Assembly: GCF_902506415.1 (NCBI RefSeq)
Contig: NZ_LR733275.1
Span: 4,936,176-5,000,175 of the forward strand
Source of the DNA: Massilia sp. 9I
GTDB lineage: Bacteria; Pseudomonadota; Gammaproteobacteria; Burkholderiales; Burkholderiaceae_D
Length of the DNA: 64,000 bases
Direction of reading: 5' to 3'
Below, piece by piece: positions 46,203-55,488 of the stretch. Position 1 is the first letter of the stretch. Each line of letters begins with the position of its first letter. The notes beneath the pieces were generated by a model that searched no databases, had not been told where the DNA came from, and saw only the letters and a list, made by a program, of their open reading frames with translations. The position numbers and the translations under genes are program-made.

Positions 46203-46325
46203 ATGAAGAAAGTCATCGCACTCGCCCTCACCGCCCTCGTGCTCACCGGCTGCAACACCATCTCGGGCGTCGGCAAGGACGTGCAGAAGGTCGGCCAGGT
46301 CATCACCGGCGCCGGCGGCAAGTAA
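46203..46325 (+). CDS. Entericidin-like small lipoprotein
   Basis: A 40-residue protein, MKKVIALALTALVLTGCNTI then a glycine-rich amphipathic tail. The lipobox LTGC places the lipidated cysteine at residue 17. The short mature part with GVGKDVQKVGQVI resembles entericidin A/B lipoproteins. AAGGA precedes the ATG. It sits between leuC and leuD, so it is transcribed with leucine biosynthesis genes. Entericidins are implicated in stationary-phase lysis balance in E. coli. A role in this operon is unknown. Confidence 0.8.
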   Translation: MKKVIALALTALVLTGCNTISGVGKDVQKVGQVITGAGGK

Positions 46326-46349
46326 GCAAACAGGAAAGGCGGAACGATC

Positions 46350-46997
46350 ATGGAAAAATTCACCGTACACGAAGGCCTCGTGGCGCCGCTCGACCGCGCC
46401 AACGTCGACACCGATGCCATCATCCCGAAGCAGTTCCTGAAATCGATCCGCCGCACCGGCTTCGGCCCCAATCTATTCGACGAGTGGCGCTACCTGGACC
46501 ACGGCGAGCCGGGCCAGGATTGCAGCAGCCGTCCGGTCAATCCTGACTTCGTGCTGAACCAGCCGCGCTATGCGGGCGTCTCGATCCTGCTGGCGCGCAA
46601 GAACTTCGGCTGCGGCTCCTCGCGCGAGCACGCACCCTGGGCCCTGCAGCAGTATGGATTCCGCGCCATCGTCGCGCCGAGCTTCGCCGACATCTTCTTC
46701 AACAACTGCTACAAGAGCGGCCTGCTGCCGATCGTGCTGAGCGAAGAAGCGGTGGATGGCCTGTTCACGGCGGTGGAAGCGAATCCCGGCTTCAAGCTGG
46801 TCGTCGACCTGGAACACCAGCGCATCGGTGCGCAGGACGGCAGCCTCTCGTATGAGTTCGCCATCGACGACTTCCGCAAATACTGCCTGCTCAATGGGCT
46901 GGACGACATCGGCCTGACCCTGCGGCATGCCGACGACATCCGCGCCTTTGAACAGCGCCACCTGGCTGCCCAGCCGTGGCTGGCCAACACGATCTGA
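46350..46997 (+). CDS. leuD: 3-isopropylmalate dehydratase small subunit
   Basis: A 215-residue partner of LeuC. It contains DAIIPKQFLKSI near the start, the conserved NFGCGSSREHAPWAL near residue 90 and FADIFFNNCYKSGLLPI near 113. These contribute the substrate-binding swivelling domain. The length is normal. GGCGG-A precedes the ATG. It is followed by leuB after eleven bases. Confidence 0.97.
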   Translation: MEKFTVHEGLVAPLDRANVDTDAIIPKQFLKSIRRTGFGPNLFDEWRYLDHGEPGQDCSSRPVNPDFVLNQPRYAGVSILLARKNFGCGSSREHAPWALQQYGFRAIVAPSFADIFFNNCYKSGLLPIVLSEEAVDGLFTAVEANPGFKLVVDLEHQRIGAQDGSLSYEFAIDDFRKYCLLNGLDDIGLTLRHADDIRAFEQRHLAAQPWLANTI

Positions 46998-47007
46998 AAG
47001 AGAGCAC

Positions 47008-48078
47008 ATGAAGATTGCAGTCCTGCCGGGTGACGGCATCGGTCCCGAAATCATCCACGAAGCGGTCAAGGTCCTGAGCGCGCTGGGCGACTCCTTCGAG
47101 GTGGAGATGGCGCACGTCGGCGGCGCCGGCTACGCAGCCCACGGCCACCCGCTGCCGGAAGGCACCCTGAAGCTGGCTAAGGAAGCCGACGCCGTGCTGT
47201 TCGGCGCGGTCGGCGACTACCAGTACGACAATCTGGAACGCGCGCTGCGCCCGGAGCAGGCCATCCTCGGCCTGCGCAAGGAACTCGGCCTGTTCGCCAA
47301 CCTGCGTCCGGCCATCCTGTATCCGGAGCTCGCCGGCGCCTCCACGCTCAAGCCCGAGGTCGTGTCGGGCCTGGACATCCTGATCATCCGCGAACTCACC
47401 GGCGACATCTATTTCGGCAAGCCGCGCGGCGTGCGCGAATGCCCCGACGGGCCGTTCGCGGGCCAGCGCGAAGGCTTCGACACCATGCGCTATGCCGAAG
47501 GCGAGATCCGCCGCATCGCCCACGTGGCCTTCCAGGCCGCGCGCAAGCGCGACCGCCGCGTGACCAGCGTTGACAAGGCCAATGTGCTGGAGACTTTCCA
47601 GTTCTGGCGCGACATCGTCACCGAGGTCCACCAGGAGTACCAGGACGTCGAGCTCGAGCACATGTACGTCGATAACGCGGCCATGCAGCTGGTGCGGGCG
47701 CCGAAGAAGTTCGATGTGATCGTCACCGGTAACATGTTCGGCGACATCCTGTCGGATGCCGCCGCGATGCTGACGGGTTCGATCGGCATGCTGCCTTCGG
47801 CCTCGCTGGACGCGAACAACAAGGGCCTGTACGAACCATCGCACGGTTCGGCGCCGGACATCGCCGGCAAGGGCGTGGCCAATCCGCTGGCGACCATCCT
47901 GTCGGCCGCCATGATGCTGCGCTTCAGCTTCGGCCGTACGGAGCAGGCCGACCGCATCGAGAACGCGGTCAAGCGCGTGCTGGCGCAGGGACTGCGTACC
48001 CCGGACATCTTCGAAGCCGGCAGTACCAAGGTCGGTACAAAAGAAATGGGCGACGCTGTCGTCGCAGCGCTGGCTTGA
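47008..48078 (+). CDS. leuB: 3-isopropylmalate dehydrogenase
   Basis: A 356-residue NAD-dependent oxidative decarboxylase producing 2-oxoisocaproate in leucine biosynthesis. It opens MKIAVLPGDGIGPEI. It has RELTGDIYFG near residue 130, the metal- and substrate-binding HMYVDNAAMQL near 217, and GNMFGDILSD near 240. GSAPDIAGKG near 280 binds NAD. GAGAG stands before the ATG at 47008; an upstream in-frame extension into leuD was rejected. The next gene, asd, follows after about 47 bases. Confidence 0.97.
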   Translation: MKIAVLPGDGIGPEIIHEAVKVLSALGDSFEVEMAHVGGAGYAAHGHPLPEGTLKLAKEADAVLFGAVGDYQYDNLERALRPEQAILGLRKELGLFANLRPAILYPELAGASTLKPEVVSGLDILIIRELTGDIYFGKPRGVRECPDGPFAGQREGFDTMRYAEGEIRRIAHVAFQAARKRDRRVTSVDKANVLETFQFWRDIVTEVHQEYQDVELEHMYVDNAAMQLVRAPKKFDVIVTGNMFGDILSDAAAMLTGSIGMLPSASLDANNKGLYEPSHGSAPDIAGKGVANPLATILSAAMMLRFSFGRTEQADRIENAVKRVLAQGLRTPDIFEAGSTKVGTKEMGDAVVAALA

Positions 48079-48125
48079 TGCGTTAAGCGTTTTTCAACAC
48101 AGATTTTTATACCTGAGGGATGATG

Positions 48126-49256
48126 ATGAAATTAGTTGGCCTGGTTGGCTGGCGCGGCATGGTGGGCTCGGTCCTGATGCAGCGTATGCAGGAAGAGGGC
48201 GATTTCGACCATATCGAGCCGGTGTTCTTCACCACTTCGAATCCGGGCGGTGCTGCGCCGAAGATGGCGAAGAACGAAACCACGCTGAAGAGCGCAACCG
48301 ACATCGCCGAGCTGTCGAAATGCGAGATCATCATTTCGTGCCAGGGCGGCGACTACACCACTGAAGTGTTCCCGAAGCTGCGCGCCAGCGGCTGGAACGG
48401 CTACTGGATCGACGCCGCCTCGACCCTGCGCATGAACGACGACGCCGTCATCGTGCTCGATCCGGTCAACAAGGACGTGATCAAGAACGCCATGTCGCGC
48501 GGCGTGAAGAACTACATCGGCGGTAACTGCACCGTGTCGTGCATGCTGATCGGCCTGGGCGGCCTGTTCGAACAGGGCCTGGTCGAATGGATGACCTCCA
48601 TGACCTACCAGGCGGCTTCCGGCGGCGGCGCCCAGCACATGCGCGAACTGCTTACCCAGTTCGGCACCATCAACGGCTCGGTCAAGGCGCTGCTGGACGA
48701 CCCGGCTTCGGCCATCCTGGAAATCGACCGCACGGTACTGGCGACCCAGCACGGCCTGAGTGCGGAAGAAACCAAGCAGTTCGGCGTGCCGCTGGCCGGC
48801 AACCTGATTCCGTGGATCGACAAGGACCTGGGCAATGGCCAGTCGAAGGAAGAGTGGAAGGCCGGCGCCGAGACCAACAAGATCCTCGGCCGCGGCGAAG
48901 GTTTTGCCGGTACCAAAGCGATTCCGGTGGACGGCCTGTGCGTGCGCATCGGCGCGATGCGCTGCCATTCGCAGGCGCTGACCATCAAGCTCACCAAGGA
49001 TGTGCCGCTCGACGAGATCACCGACATCATCGCCTCCCACAACCAGTGGGTGAAGGTAGTGCCGAACACCCGCGAAGCATCGATGCGCGAGCTGTCGCCG
49101 GCTGCCGTCACCGGCGGCCTGGGCATCCCGGTGGGACGCCTGCGCAAGATGTCGATGGGCGAGGACTATCTGTCGGCCTTCACCGTCGGCGACCAGCTGC
49201 TGTGGGGCGCCGCCGAGCCGCTGCGCCGCATGCTGCGCATCGTGCTGGACAAGTAA
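48126..49256 (+). CDS. asd: Aspartate-semialdehyde dehydrogenase
   Basis: A 376-residue NADPH enzyme reducing aspartyl phosphate to aspartate semialdehyde, the branch point to lysine, methionine and threonine. It begins MKLVGLVGWRGMVGSVLMQR. The catalytic cysteine is in GGNCTVSCML near residue 138, and the active-site histidine is in VRIGAMRCHSQALT near 280. Three consecutive ATGs are present; the third, seven bases after GAGGG, is favoured by spacing and by the family's start. A G/C hairpin at about 49263-49297 may end the transcript. Confidence 0.96.
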   Translation: MKLVGLVGWRGMVGSVLMQRMQEEGDFDHIEPVFFTTSNPGGAAPKMAKNETTLKSATDIAELSKCEIIISCQGGDYTTEVFPKLRASGWNGYWIDAASTLRMNDDAVIVLDPVNKDVIKNAMSRGVKNYIGGNCTVSCMLIGLGGLFEQGLVEWMTSMTYQAASGGGAQHMRELLTQFGTINGSVKALLDDPASAILEIDRTVLATQHGLSAEETKQFGVPLAGNLIPWIDKDLGNGQSKEEWKAGAETNKILGRGEGFAGTKAIPVDGLCVRIGAMRCHSQALTIKLTKDVPLDEITDIIASHNQWVKVVPNTREASMRELSPAAVTGGLGIPVGRLRKMSMGEDYLSAFTVGDQLLWGAAEPLRRMLRIVLDK

Positions 49257-49313
49257 TCACCAGCGGGGCGATCCGGCCTGTGCGCCGGCTCGCTCCGCAT
49301 CCCGCAAACCATG

Positions 49314-49343
49314 TTGGCAGCCTTGCCACGACCACTGTAAAAT
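49314..49343 (+). promoter_or_regulatory. Probable fimV promoter
   Basis: TTGGCA at 49314-49319 and TAAAAT at 49338-49343 are separated by 18 bases. It leaves a leader of about 180 bases before fimV, with no clear regulatory element seen in it. Confidence 0.45.
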
Positions 49344-49528
49344 TGCTAAGCGCTTGTATTCAAACGCTATCAGTTTCCCCTCGCATCGGTCATTCTGGCC
49401 ACACATCCTTCCCCGCTACACCTTCCATGTGAGCAGGAAGCTTGCATGCTCCAGAGCATGATGATATGTTGAGACTCCCAGGAAATCGTCTTTCCTCAGA
49501 CCAACTTTCCGGCTAACCGACTCCTACT

Positions 49529-52500
49529 ATGCATTTTCAACACCGTCCTCCGCTCATGGCATTTGCGCTGAAAACAGTCACCGCGGCCGTTGCCAGCGCC
49601 GTGCTCCTGTCGTCCGCCGCCTCCGCTGCCGGCCTTGGGAGATTGACGGTGCTGTCTGCACTCGGCCAGCCACTGCGCGCCGAGATCGAACTGACGACGA
49701 CGGCGGGCGAAGATGCATCCAGCCTGGCAGTGAAACTGGCATCGCCGGAAGCCTTCCGCGCGGCCAACATCGAATTCAACCCGGCCCTCTTGTCGCTGCG
49801 CTTCAATGTCGAGCAGCGCGCCGGCCGCCAGTTCATCCGCGTGAGCTCGACCCAGCCGCTGAACGAGCCTTTCGTCGACATGCTGCTCGAGCTGTCGTGG
49901 AATAACGGCCGCCTGGTGCGCGAGTACACCTTCCTGCTCGACCCGGCCGAACTGCGCACGACCCAGCCGGCCCAGGTGGCCGCGGAAACCCGTCCGGCCG
50001 CACCAGCGGCGCAGCGTCCGGCTGCACAGGCGCCGAGCGCGCAGGTGCCCCAGCAGCCGGCGCCCGCGCCGCAGGAACAGCCGCGTCGCGAGACGCCGCC
50101 GCCGCGCGCAGCGGCCCCGGCCCCGGCGGCCGCATCGACTGAAACGCCGTCCAGCTATCGCGTACGCCAGGGCGACACGCTCGGCAAGATCGCGGCCAAG
50201 CTCAAGCCGGCTGACATCTCGCTCGACATGATGCTGGTGGCGCTGTACCGCGCCAATCCGGACGCCTTCATCGGCAATAACATGAACCGCCTGAAGTCGG
50301 GCCAGATCCTGTCGGTGCCCGATTCCGGCGGCCTGCGCGGCACCGGCGACGCCGAAGCGCGCGGCATTGTGGTCGCGCACGCGGCCGATTTCAACGCCTA
50401 CCGCAACAAGCTGGCAGGGCAGGTGGCGAACGCCGCGCCGCAGCGCACGCCGCAGGCCGGCCAGAGCGCGGCCGGCAAGATCACCGCCAAGGTCGAGGAA
50501 CGCCCGACCGCGGCCAAGGAATCGCAGGACCAGCTGCGCCTCTCGAAGGCGACCCAGGCCGCCAACGGCGCCCAGGGTAGCGCCGCCAGCACCGAAGACG
50601 CGATCGCGCGCGAACGTGAACTGGCGCAGGCGCAGGAACGCGTCAAGGAACTCGAGCGCAACGTTAACGAGCTGGAACAGATCATGACGGTGAAGAACCG
50701 TCCGGGCAGCGAAGCGCAGAGCGCCGCTGCCGGCGCCGCCGCCGGTGCGGCCGCGACCAAGGCGGCCGAGAAGACGACCGACCCGTCGACCGCGACGCTG
50801 GCCAAAACCGACAAGGCCGTGAAGGCCGACAAGGCCAAGGCCAAGCCGCCGAAGAAGGCCAAGCCGGAAGAGAAGAGCTTTGCCGACACGCTGATGGACA
50901 ACATCAACTACGTCGCCGGCGGCGTCGCCATCCTGCTGCTGGCCGCGCTGGGCGTCTCGCGCCGCAAGAAGAAAAAGGACGATGCCAAGACTATCGTCGC
51001 TGAACCGTCGGTGCTGGGCGTGCCCTCGACGGCCGCGCACTCGCTGTTCGCGGAAGCGGGCGGCCAGAGCGTCGACACCAGCAACAGCGTGTTCAATTCC
51101 AGCTTCGCGCCGTCGGCCTCGCAGCTCGACACCAATGAAGTCGATCCGGTCGCCGAAGCCGACGTCTACATTGCCTACGGCCGCGATGCCCAGGCCGAAG
51201 AGATCCTGAAGGAAGCCCTGCGCACCCATCCGGAACGCCATGCGGTGCGCCTCAAGCTGCTCGAGATCTACGCCGCGCGCAAGGACCTGCGCGCCTTCGA
51301 GATCCAGGCCAGCGAGATGCACGGCCTGACCCGTGGCCAGGGCGAGGAGTGGGCCCAGGCCGCAGCGCTTGGCCTGAGCATCGACCCAACCAATCCGCTG
51401 TACGCCAGCGCCAGCGGCGCCGCACCCGTCGCATCGACCCCGAGCCCGCAGGAGCGCGACCAGCAGTCGCTGCTGTCGCAGCAGCTCGAGGATGCCTTCC
51501 GCGCGGGCGCCCCGGCAGCCGCCGGCGCCGGCCTGGCGGCGGGCGCTGCCTACGCCGCGATGGATCATGACCTGGACCGGGATGCGACCGCCGTGCCGGC
51601 CGTCGCCGAGGTGGCCGAGCAGCGTACCGACGACAATTCGCTCGACTTCGACCTTGGCGGCCTGAGCTTCGAGCCGGTCACCAATAACGAAGCGATCGCC
51701 ATGGCCGGTCCCGACGCGGACGCGGCCCAGGACGAGACTGCAGTGCCGGACCTCGACTTCGCGCTCGACCCGCTCGGTGATTCCATCACCTCGCCGCCGG
51801 CCGACGTCACCGCGGCGCCTGCGCCCGCCAGCGAAGAACCCTTCGACCTGGCCTTCGACATGAGCTTCGGCGAGCCGACTGCGGCGCCGGTGGCTGCTGC
51901 CCCTGCAGTCGCGGACCACGACGTCGACATGGCCAGCCTGGCCGCCGAATTCGACCTGCCGCCGCTGCCTGCCGTCACCGAAGACGAGGTGCCTGCGCTG
52001 AATACGCCGGCCGCCGCCGAGAAGGATCCCCTGTTCGACCTCGACGCCATGGACTTCGGCCTGCCGCCGACCCCGGTGGCGCCCGCTGTCGTGGCCGAGG
52101 CGACCCCGTTCCACGAAGAAGTGCCTGCCATCCTCGGCGCCCCGGCGCCGTCTGGCAGCGCGGCCGCCGACGATCCGCTGTTCGATCTCGACACCATGGA
52201 CTTCGGCAGCCCGGCCGAGCCGGCGCCCGCATCCGCACCGACCCTGAGCCAACCGCCGGTCGAGCCCTTCGAATTCGATGCGCCGCCGGCAGCTGCTGCC
52301 GCGCCGGCGCCGGTGGACGAGCCGCTCGATTTCGACTTGGCGCCGGCCACCGAGGACGACCCGTTCGCGCTGCCGGAAGTGCCGGCGGTCGCCGCGGCCG
52401 AGGAAGCCGCGCCGACCCCGGGCGTGCCGGTCGAGCCGTCGTTCGACCTGAGCGACATTGACCTCGACCTGCCGTCGCTCGATCGGCCGGCCGCGCTTGA

Positions 52501-52708
52501 CGCCGACCTGCCGGTGCCGGGCGAAGCGCTCGAGCCGGCCGCGCTGTCGCCGGAGCACATGGAAATGGAAACCAAGCTCGATCTCGCGATCGCCTACCAG
52601 GAAATCGGCGACAAGGAAGGCGCGCGCGAGCTGCTCGATGAAGTCATCAAAGGTGGCAGCAGCGAACAGGTGAGCAAGGCCAGCGCCATGCGCTCCCTGC
52701 TGGCGTGA
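49529..52708 (+). CDS. fimV: FimV/HubP-type polar protein
   Basis: A 1059-residue inner-membrane protein of the FimV/HubP family, organising cell-pole functions such as type IV pili and twitching. It has a signal peptide (about 1-32) and an N-terminal FimV domain (LGRLTVLSALGQPLRAEIEL). The periplasmic LysM domain spans about 208-265 (VRQGDTLGKIAAKLKP), a coiled coil about 350-390, and one membrane helix about 460-478. A long acidic, Ala/Pro-rich cytoplasmic region contains repeated DPLFDLDxMDFG motifs. The conserved C-terminal domain has DLAIAYQEIGDKEGARELLD. It overlaps truA by four bases. Confidence 0.93.
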   Translation: MHFQHRPPLMAFALKTVTAAVASAVLLSSAASAAGLGRLTVLSALGQPLRAEIELTTTAGEDASSLAVKLASPEAFRAANIEFNPALLSLRFNVEQRAGRQFIRVSSTQPLNEPFVDMLLELSWNNGRLVREYTFLLDPAELRTTQPAQVAAETRPAAPAAQRPAAQAPSAQVPQQPAPAPQEQPRRETPPPRAAAPAPAAASTETPSSYRVRQGDTLGKIAAKLKPADISLDMMLVALYRANPDAFIGNNMNRLKSGQILSVPDSGGLRGTGDAEARGIVVAHAADFNAYRNKLAGQVANAAPQRTPQAGQSAAGKITAKVEERPTAAKESQDQLRLSKATQAANGAQGSAASTEDAIARERELAQAQERVKELERNVNELEQIMTVKNRPGSEAQSAAAGAAAGAAATKAAEKTTDPSTATLAKTDKAVKADKAKAKPPKKAKPEEKSFADTLMDNINYVAGGVAILLLAALGVSRRKKKKDDAKTIVAEPSVLGVPSTAAHSLFAEAGGQSVDTSNSVFNSSFAPSASQLDTNEVDPVAEADVYIAYGRDAQAEEILKEALRTHPERHAVRLKLLEIYAARKDLRAFEIQASEMHGLTRGQGEEWAQAAALGLSIDPTNPLYASASGAAPVASTPSPQERDQQSLLSQQLEDAFRAGAPAAAGAGLAAGAAYAAMDHDLDRDATAVPAVAEVAEQRTDDNSLDFDLGGLSFEPVTNNEAIAMAGPDADAAQDETAVPDLDFALDPLGDSITSPPADVTAAPAPASEEPFDLAFDMSFGEPTAAPVAAAPAVADHDVDMASLAAEFDLPPLPAVTEDEVPALNTPAAAEKDPLFDLDAMDFGLPPTPVAPAVVAEATPFHEEVPAILGAPAPSGSAAADDPLFDLDTMDFGSPAEPAPASAPTLSQPPVEPFEFDAPPAAAAAPAPVDEPLDFDLAPATEDDPFALPEVPAVAAAEEAAPTPGVPVEPSFDLSDIDLDLPSLDRPAALDADLPVPGEALEPAALSPEHMEMETKLDLAIAYQEIGDKEGARELLDEVIKGGSSEQVSKASAMRSLLA

Positions 52709-53505
52709 GGCGCATTGCACTTGGTGTCCAGTATGTAGGCACCGCCTGGGACGGCTACCAGAAACAGCCGTCGCGTAATACCGTCCAGGACCGGCTCGAG
52801 ATCGCGCTCGAGAAGTTCGCCTGCACCTTCCTGGGCACGACCTGCGCCGGCCGTACCGACGCCGGCGTGCACGGCATCGAGCAGGTGGTCCACTTCGACA
52901 CGGAGCTCGACCGCGCCATGCAGAGCTGGGTGCGCGGCGTGAACGCCTTCCTGCCCGATTCGATCGTGGTGCGATGGGCCCATGAGGTGCAGCCCGATGC
53001 GGACGGCAACGAGTTCCACGCGCGCTTCTCGGCGCGCTCGCGCACCTACCATTACGTGCTCTACAACCACCCGAATCCGTCGGCCCTGCTGTCCGGGCGG
53101 GCCGGGTGGACCTTCCGTCCGCTCGACGTCGAGCGCATGGTGGAAGCGGGGCAGTACCTGATCGGCGAGCACGATTTCTCGGCGTTCCGGGCCTCGGGCT
53201 GCCAGGCCAATTCGCCCATCAAGCAGATGCACGAGGTGAGCATCCAGCGCTACGGCGACGTCATCGTTTTCACGGTGCGCGCCAGCGCTTTTCTGCATCA
53301 CATGGTGCGCAACATCGTTGGTTCGCTCATCTATGTGGGCACGGGCCGCAACGAACCCGGCTGGATGAAGGAAGTGCTGGAGAGCCGTTCGCGCGACGTG
53401 GCCGCGCCCACTTTCATGCCGGACGGCCTGTACCTGGCCAAAATCGATTACGATCCCAAGTGGGGATTGCCCCAGGAGCCTGCGCATCCATTGCCCTGGC
53501 TCTGA
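52705..53505 (+). CDS. truA: tRNA pseudouridine(38-40) synthase TruA
   Basis: A 266-residue pseudouridine synthase modifying positions 38-40 of the tRNA anticodon arm. The catalytic aspartate is in GRTDAGVHGIEQ near residue 51. YHYVLYNHP near 115 and SAFLHHMVRNIVG near 193 are family blocks. The GTG start overlaps the fimV stop (GTGA), the same arrangement seen in many gammaproteobacteria and betaproteobacteria. trpF follows after 18 bases. Confidence 0.96.
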   Translation: MRRIALGVQYVGTAWDGYQKQPSRNTVQDRLEIALEKFACTFLGTTCAGRTDAGVHGIEQVVHFDTELDRAMQSWVRGVNAFLPDSIVVRWAHEVQPDADGNEFHARFSARSRTYHYVLYNHPNPSALLSGRAGWTFRPLDVERMVEAGQYLIGEHDFSAFRASGCQANSPIKQMHEVSIQRYGDVIVFTVRASAFLHHMVRNIVGSLIYVGTGRNEPGWMKEVLESRSRDVAAPTFMPDGLYLAKIDYDPKWGLPQEPAHPLPWL

Positions 53506-53523
53506 GCCACCTTGGAAGATCGC

Positions 53524-54216
53524 ATGCAACGCACCCGTATCAAAATCTGCGGCATCACGCGAGAGGAAGACTTGCGCGCGGCCGTCCATGCCGGCGCCGA
53601 CGCGCTGGGTTTCGTGTTCTACCCGAAGAGCCCGCGCTACGTCACGCCCGAGCAGGCAGGACGCCTGTGTTCCGTACTGCCGCCTTATGTCAGCGCGGTG
53701 GCGCTGTTCGTCAACGCGACGGTGGACGAGGTACGGGCCGTGGCCGCGCAGGCGCCGCTGTCGCTGATCCAGTTCCATGGCGATGAAACGGCTGAGCAGT
53801 GCGCCGAACTGGCGGCCGCGGTGCAGCGGCCGTTCGTGCGGGCTTTCCGCGTCAGGCCGGACACAAGCCCGGGCGAGCTGCTAGAATACGAGCGTATATA
53901 CCGCACCGCCAGTCCCTGGTTCTCGGGCCTCCTGCTCGACACCTGGGTGGACGCCTACGGCGGCGCAGGAAAGGTCTTCGATTGGTCTCTTGTCCCAAAA
54001 GAGCTCGCGCCTCGGGTCGTTTTGAGTGGTGGCTTGAACGTACAAAACGCGACTGACGCGACCGTACGTGTTCGTCCCTTCGCGGTCGACGTCAGCAGTG
54101 GCGTCGAAGCGCAGAAGGGCATCAAGGATGCCCGCAAGATTGCCGATTTCATCACGGCCGTGCGGGACGCCGACGCCATCATTTCGAGTGAGACCCAACA
54201 TGAAAGATCGTCCTAG
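53524..54216 (+). CDS. trpF: Phosphoribosylanthranilate isomerase
   Basis: A 230-residue TIM-barrel enzyme of tryptophan biosynthesis, isomerising phosphoribosylanthranilate to the deoxyribulose form. Motifs are KICGITREED near the start (catalytic cysteine), LGFVFYPKSPRYV, QFHGDE near residue 85 and VDVSSGVEAQKGIKD near 185. GGAAG precedes the ATG at 53524; a TTG twelve bases upstream was rejected. Its end overlaps the trpB start by 17 bases. Confidence 0.95.
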   Translation: MQRTRIKICGITREEDLRAAVHAGADALGFVFYPKSPRYVTPEQAGRLCSVLPPYVSAVALFVNATVDEVRAVAAQAPLSLIQFHGDETAEQCAELAAAVQRPFVRAFRVRPDTSPGELLEYERIYRTASPWFSGLLLDTWVDAYGGAGKVFDWSLVPKELAPRVVLSGGLNVQNATDATVRVRPFAVDVSSGVEAQKGIKDARKIADFITAVRDADAIISSETQHERSS

Positions 54217-55441
54217 CGGGAACACCCCGCTGTTCAAGACCCCTGACTACCAGCTGCCCGACCAGACCGGGCACTTCGGCGCCTATGGCGGCAGCTTCGT
54301 CGCCGAGACCCTGTCGCACGCGCTGGCCGAGCTGAACGAAGCCTACGCGCGCTATTCGCACGATCCCGAATTCCTCGAAGAATTCCGCTACGAGCTGGCC
54401 CACTTCGTCGGCCGTCCTTCGCCCGTGTACCACGCGCGGCGCTGGTCGGAGCAGGCCGGTGGCGCCCAGATCTTCTTCAAGCGCGAAGACCTGAACCACA
54501 CCGGCGCGCACAAGATCAACAACGTGATCGGCCAGGCCCTGCTGGCGCGCCGCATGGGCAAGAAGCGCATCATCGCCGAAACCGGCGCCGGCCAGCACGG
54601 CGTGGCCACTGCCACCATCTGCGCGCGCTTTGGCCTGGAGTGCGTGGTCTACATGGGCAGCGAAGACGTCAAGCGCCAGGCGCAGAACGTCTACCGCATG
54701 AAACTGCTGGGCGCGACCGTGGTGCCGGTGGAGTCGGGCTCCAAGACCCTGAAGGATGCGCTCAACGAAGCGATGCGCGACTGGGTCACCAACATCGAAA
54801 ACACCTTCTACATCATCGGCACGGTGGCGGGCCCGCACCCCTACCCGATGATGGTGCGCGACTTCCAGTCGGTGATCGGCGAGGAATGCCGCGTGCAGAT
54901 GCCAGCCATGACCGGCCGCCAGCCCGACTACGTCGTTGCCTGCGTCGGGGGCGGCTCGAATGCGATGGGCATCTTCTACCCCTACATCGACGAGCCGGGC
55001 GTGAAGCTGGTCGGCGTCGAGCCGGCGGGCGAGGGCCTGGAGACGGGCAAGCATGCGGCCTCGCTGACGGCCGGCTATCCGGGCGTCCTGCACGGCAACC
55101 GCACCTACCTGCTGCAGGATGAGAACGGCCAGATCATCGAGACCCACTCGGTCTCGGCCGGCCTGGATTATCCGGGCGTGGGTCCGGAGCACGCCTGGCT
55201 GAAGGACATCAAGCGCGCCGAATACGTGACGATCACGGACGAGGAAGCGCTGCGCGCCTTCCACGACTGCTGCCGCATCGAAGGGATCATCCCGGCGCTC
55301 GAGTCATCGCACGCGATCGCCTACGCGGTGAAGCTGGCGCCCTCGCTGCCAAAGGACCAGCTCATCCTGGTCAACCTGTCGGGGCGCGGCGACAAGGACA
55401 TGCACACGGTGGCGCAGAGGATGGGGCTGGATTTCAGCTGA
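54200..55441 (+). CDS. trpB: Tryptophan synthase beta chain
   Basis: A 413-residue PLP enzyme joining indole and serine. It contains GHFGAYGGSFVAETL near residue 25. The PLP-binding lysine is in KREDLNHTGAHKINNVIGQA near 98. GGGSNAMGIFYPY near 250 binds the phosphate. ETGAGQHGVATAT near 126 is also typical. ATG at 54200 gives the usual length. It overlaps trpF upstream and is followed by trpA after 47 bases. Confidence 0.97.
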   Translation: MKDRPSGNTPLFKTPDYQLPDQTGHFGAYGGSFVAETLSHALAELNEAYARYSHDPEFLEEFRYELAHFVGRPSPVYHARRWSEQAGGAQIFFKREDLNHTGAHKINNVIGQALLARRMGKKRIIAETGAGQHGVATATICARFGLECVVYMGSEDVKRQAQNVYRMKLLGATVVPVESGSKTLKDALNEAMRDWVTNIENTFYIIGTVAGPHPYPMMVRDFQSVIGEECRVQMPAMTGRQPDYVVACVGGGSNAMGIFYPYIDEPGVKLVGVEPAGEGLETGKHAASLTAGYPGVLHGNRTYLLQDENGQIIETHSVSAGLDYPGVGPEHAWLKDIKRAEYVTITDEEALRAFHDCCRIEGIIPALESSHAIAYAVKLAPSLPKDQLILVNLSGRGDKDMHTVAQRMGLDFS

Positions 55442-55488
55442 CCCCTCCCTGTCGATCCTCCGTGAACCTTTTGAACAGAAAGAACAGC

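Noticed and set aside
49496..52720. Open frame of over 1000 codons antisense to fimV
   Set aside because: The translation is G/R/H-rich without motifs. The plus strand has LysM, a membrane helix and the FimV C-terminal domain.
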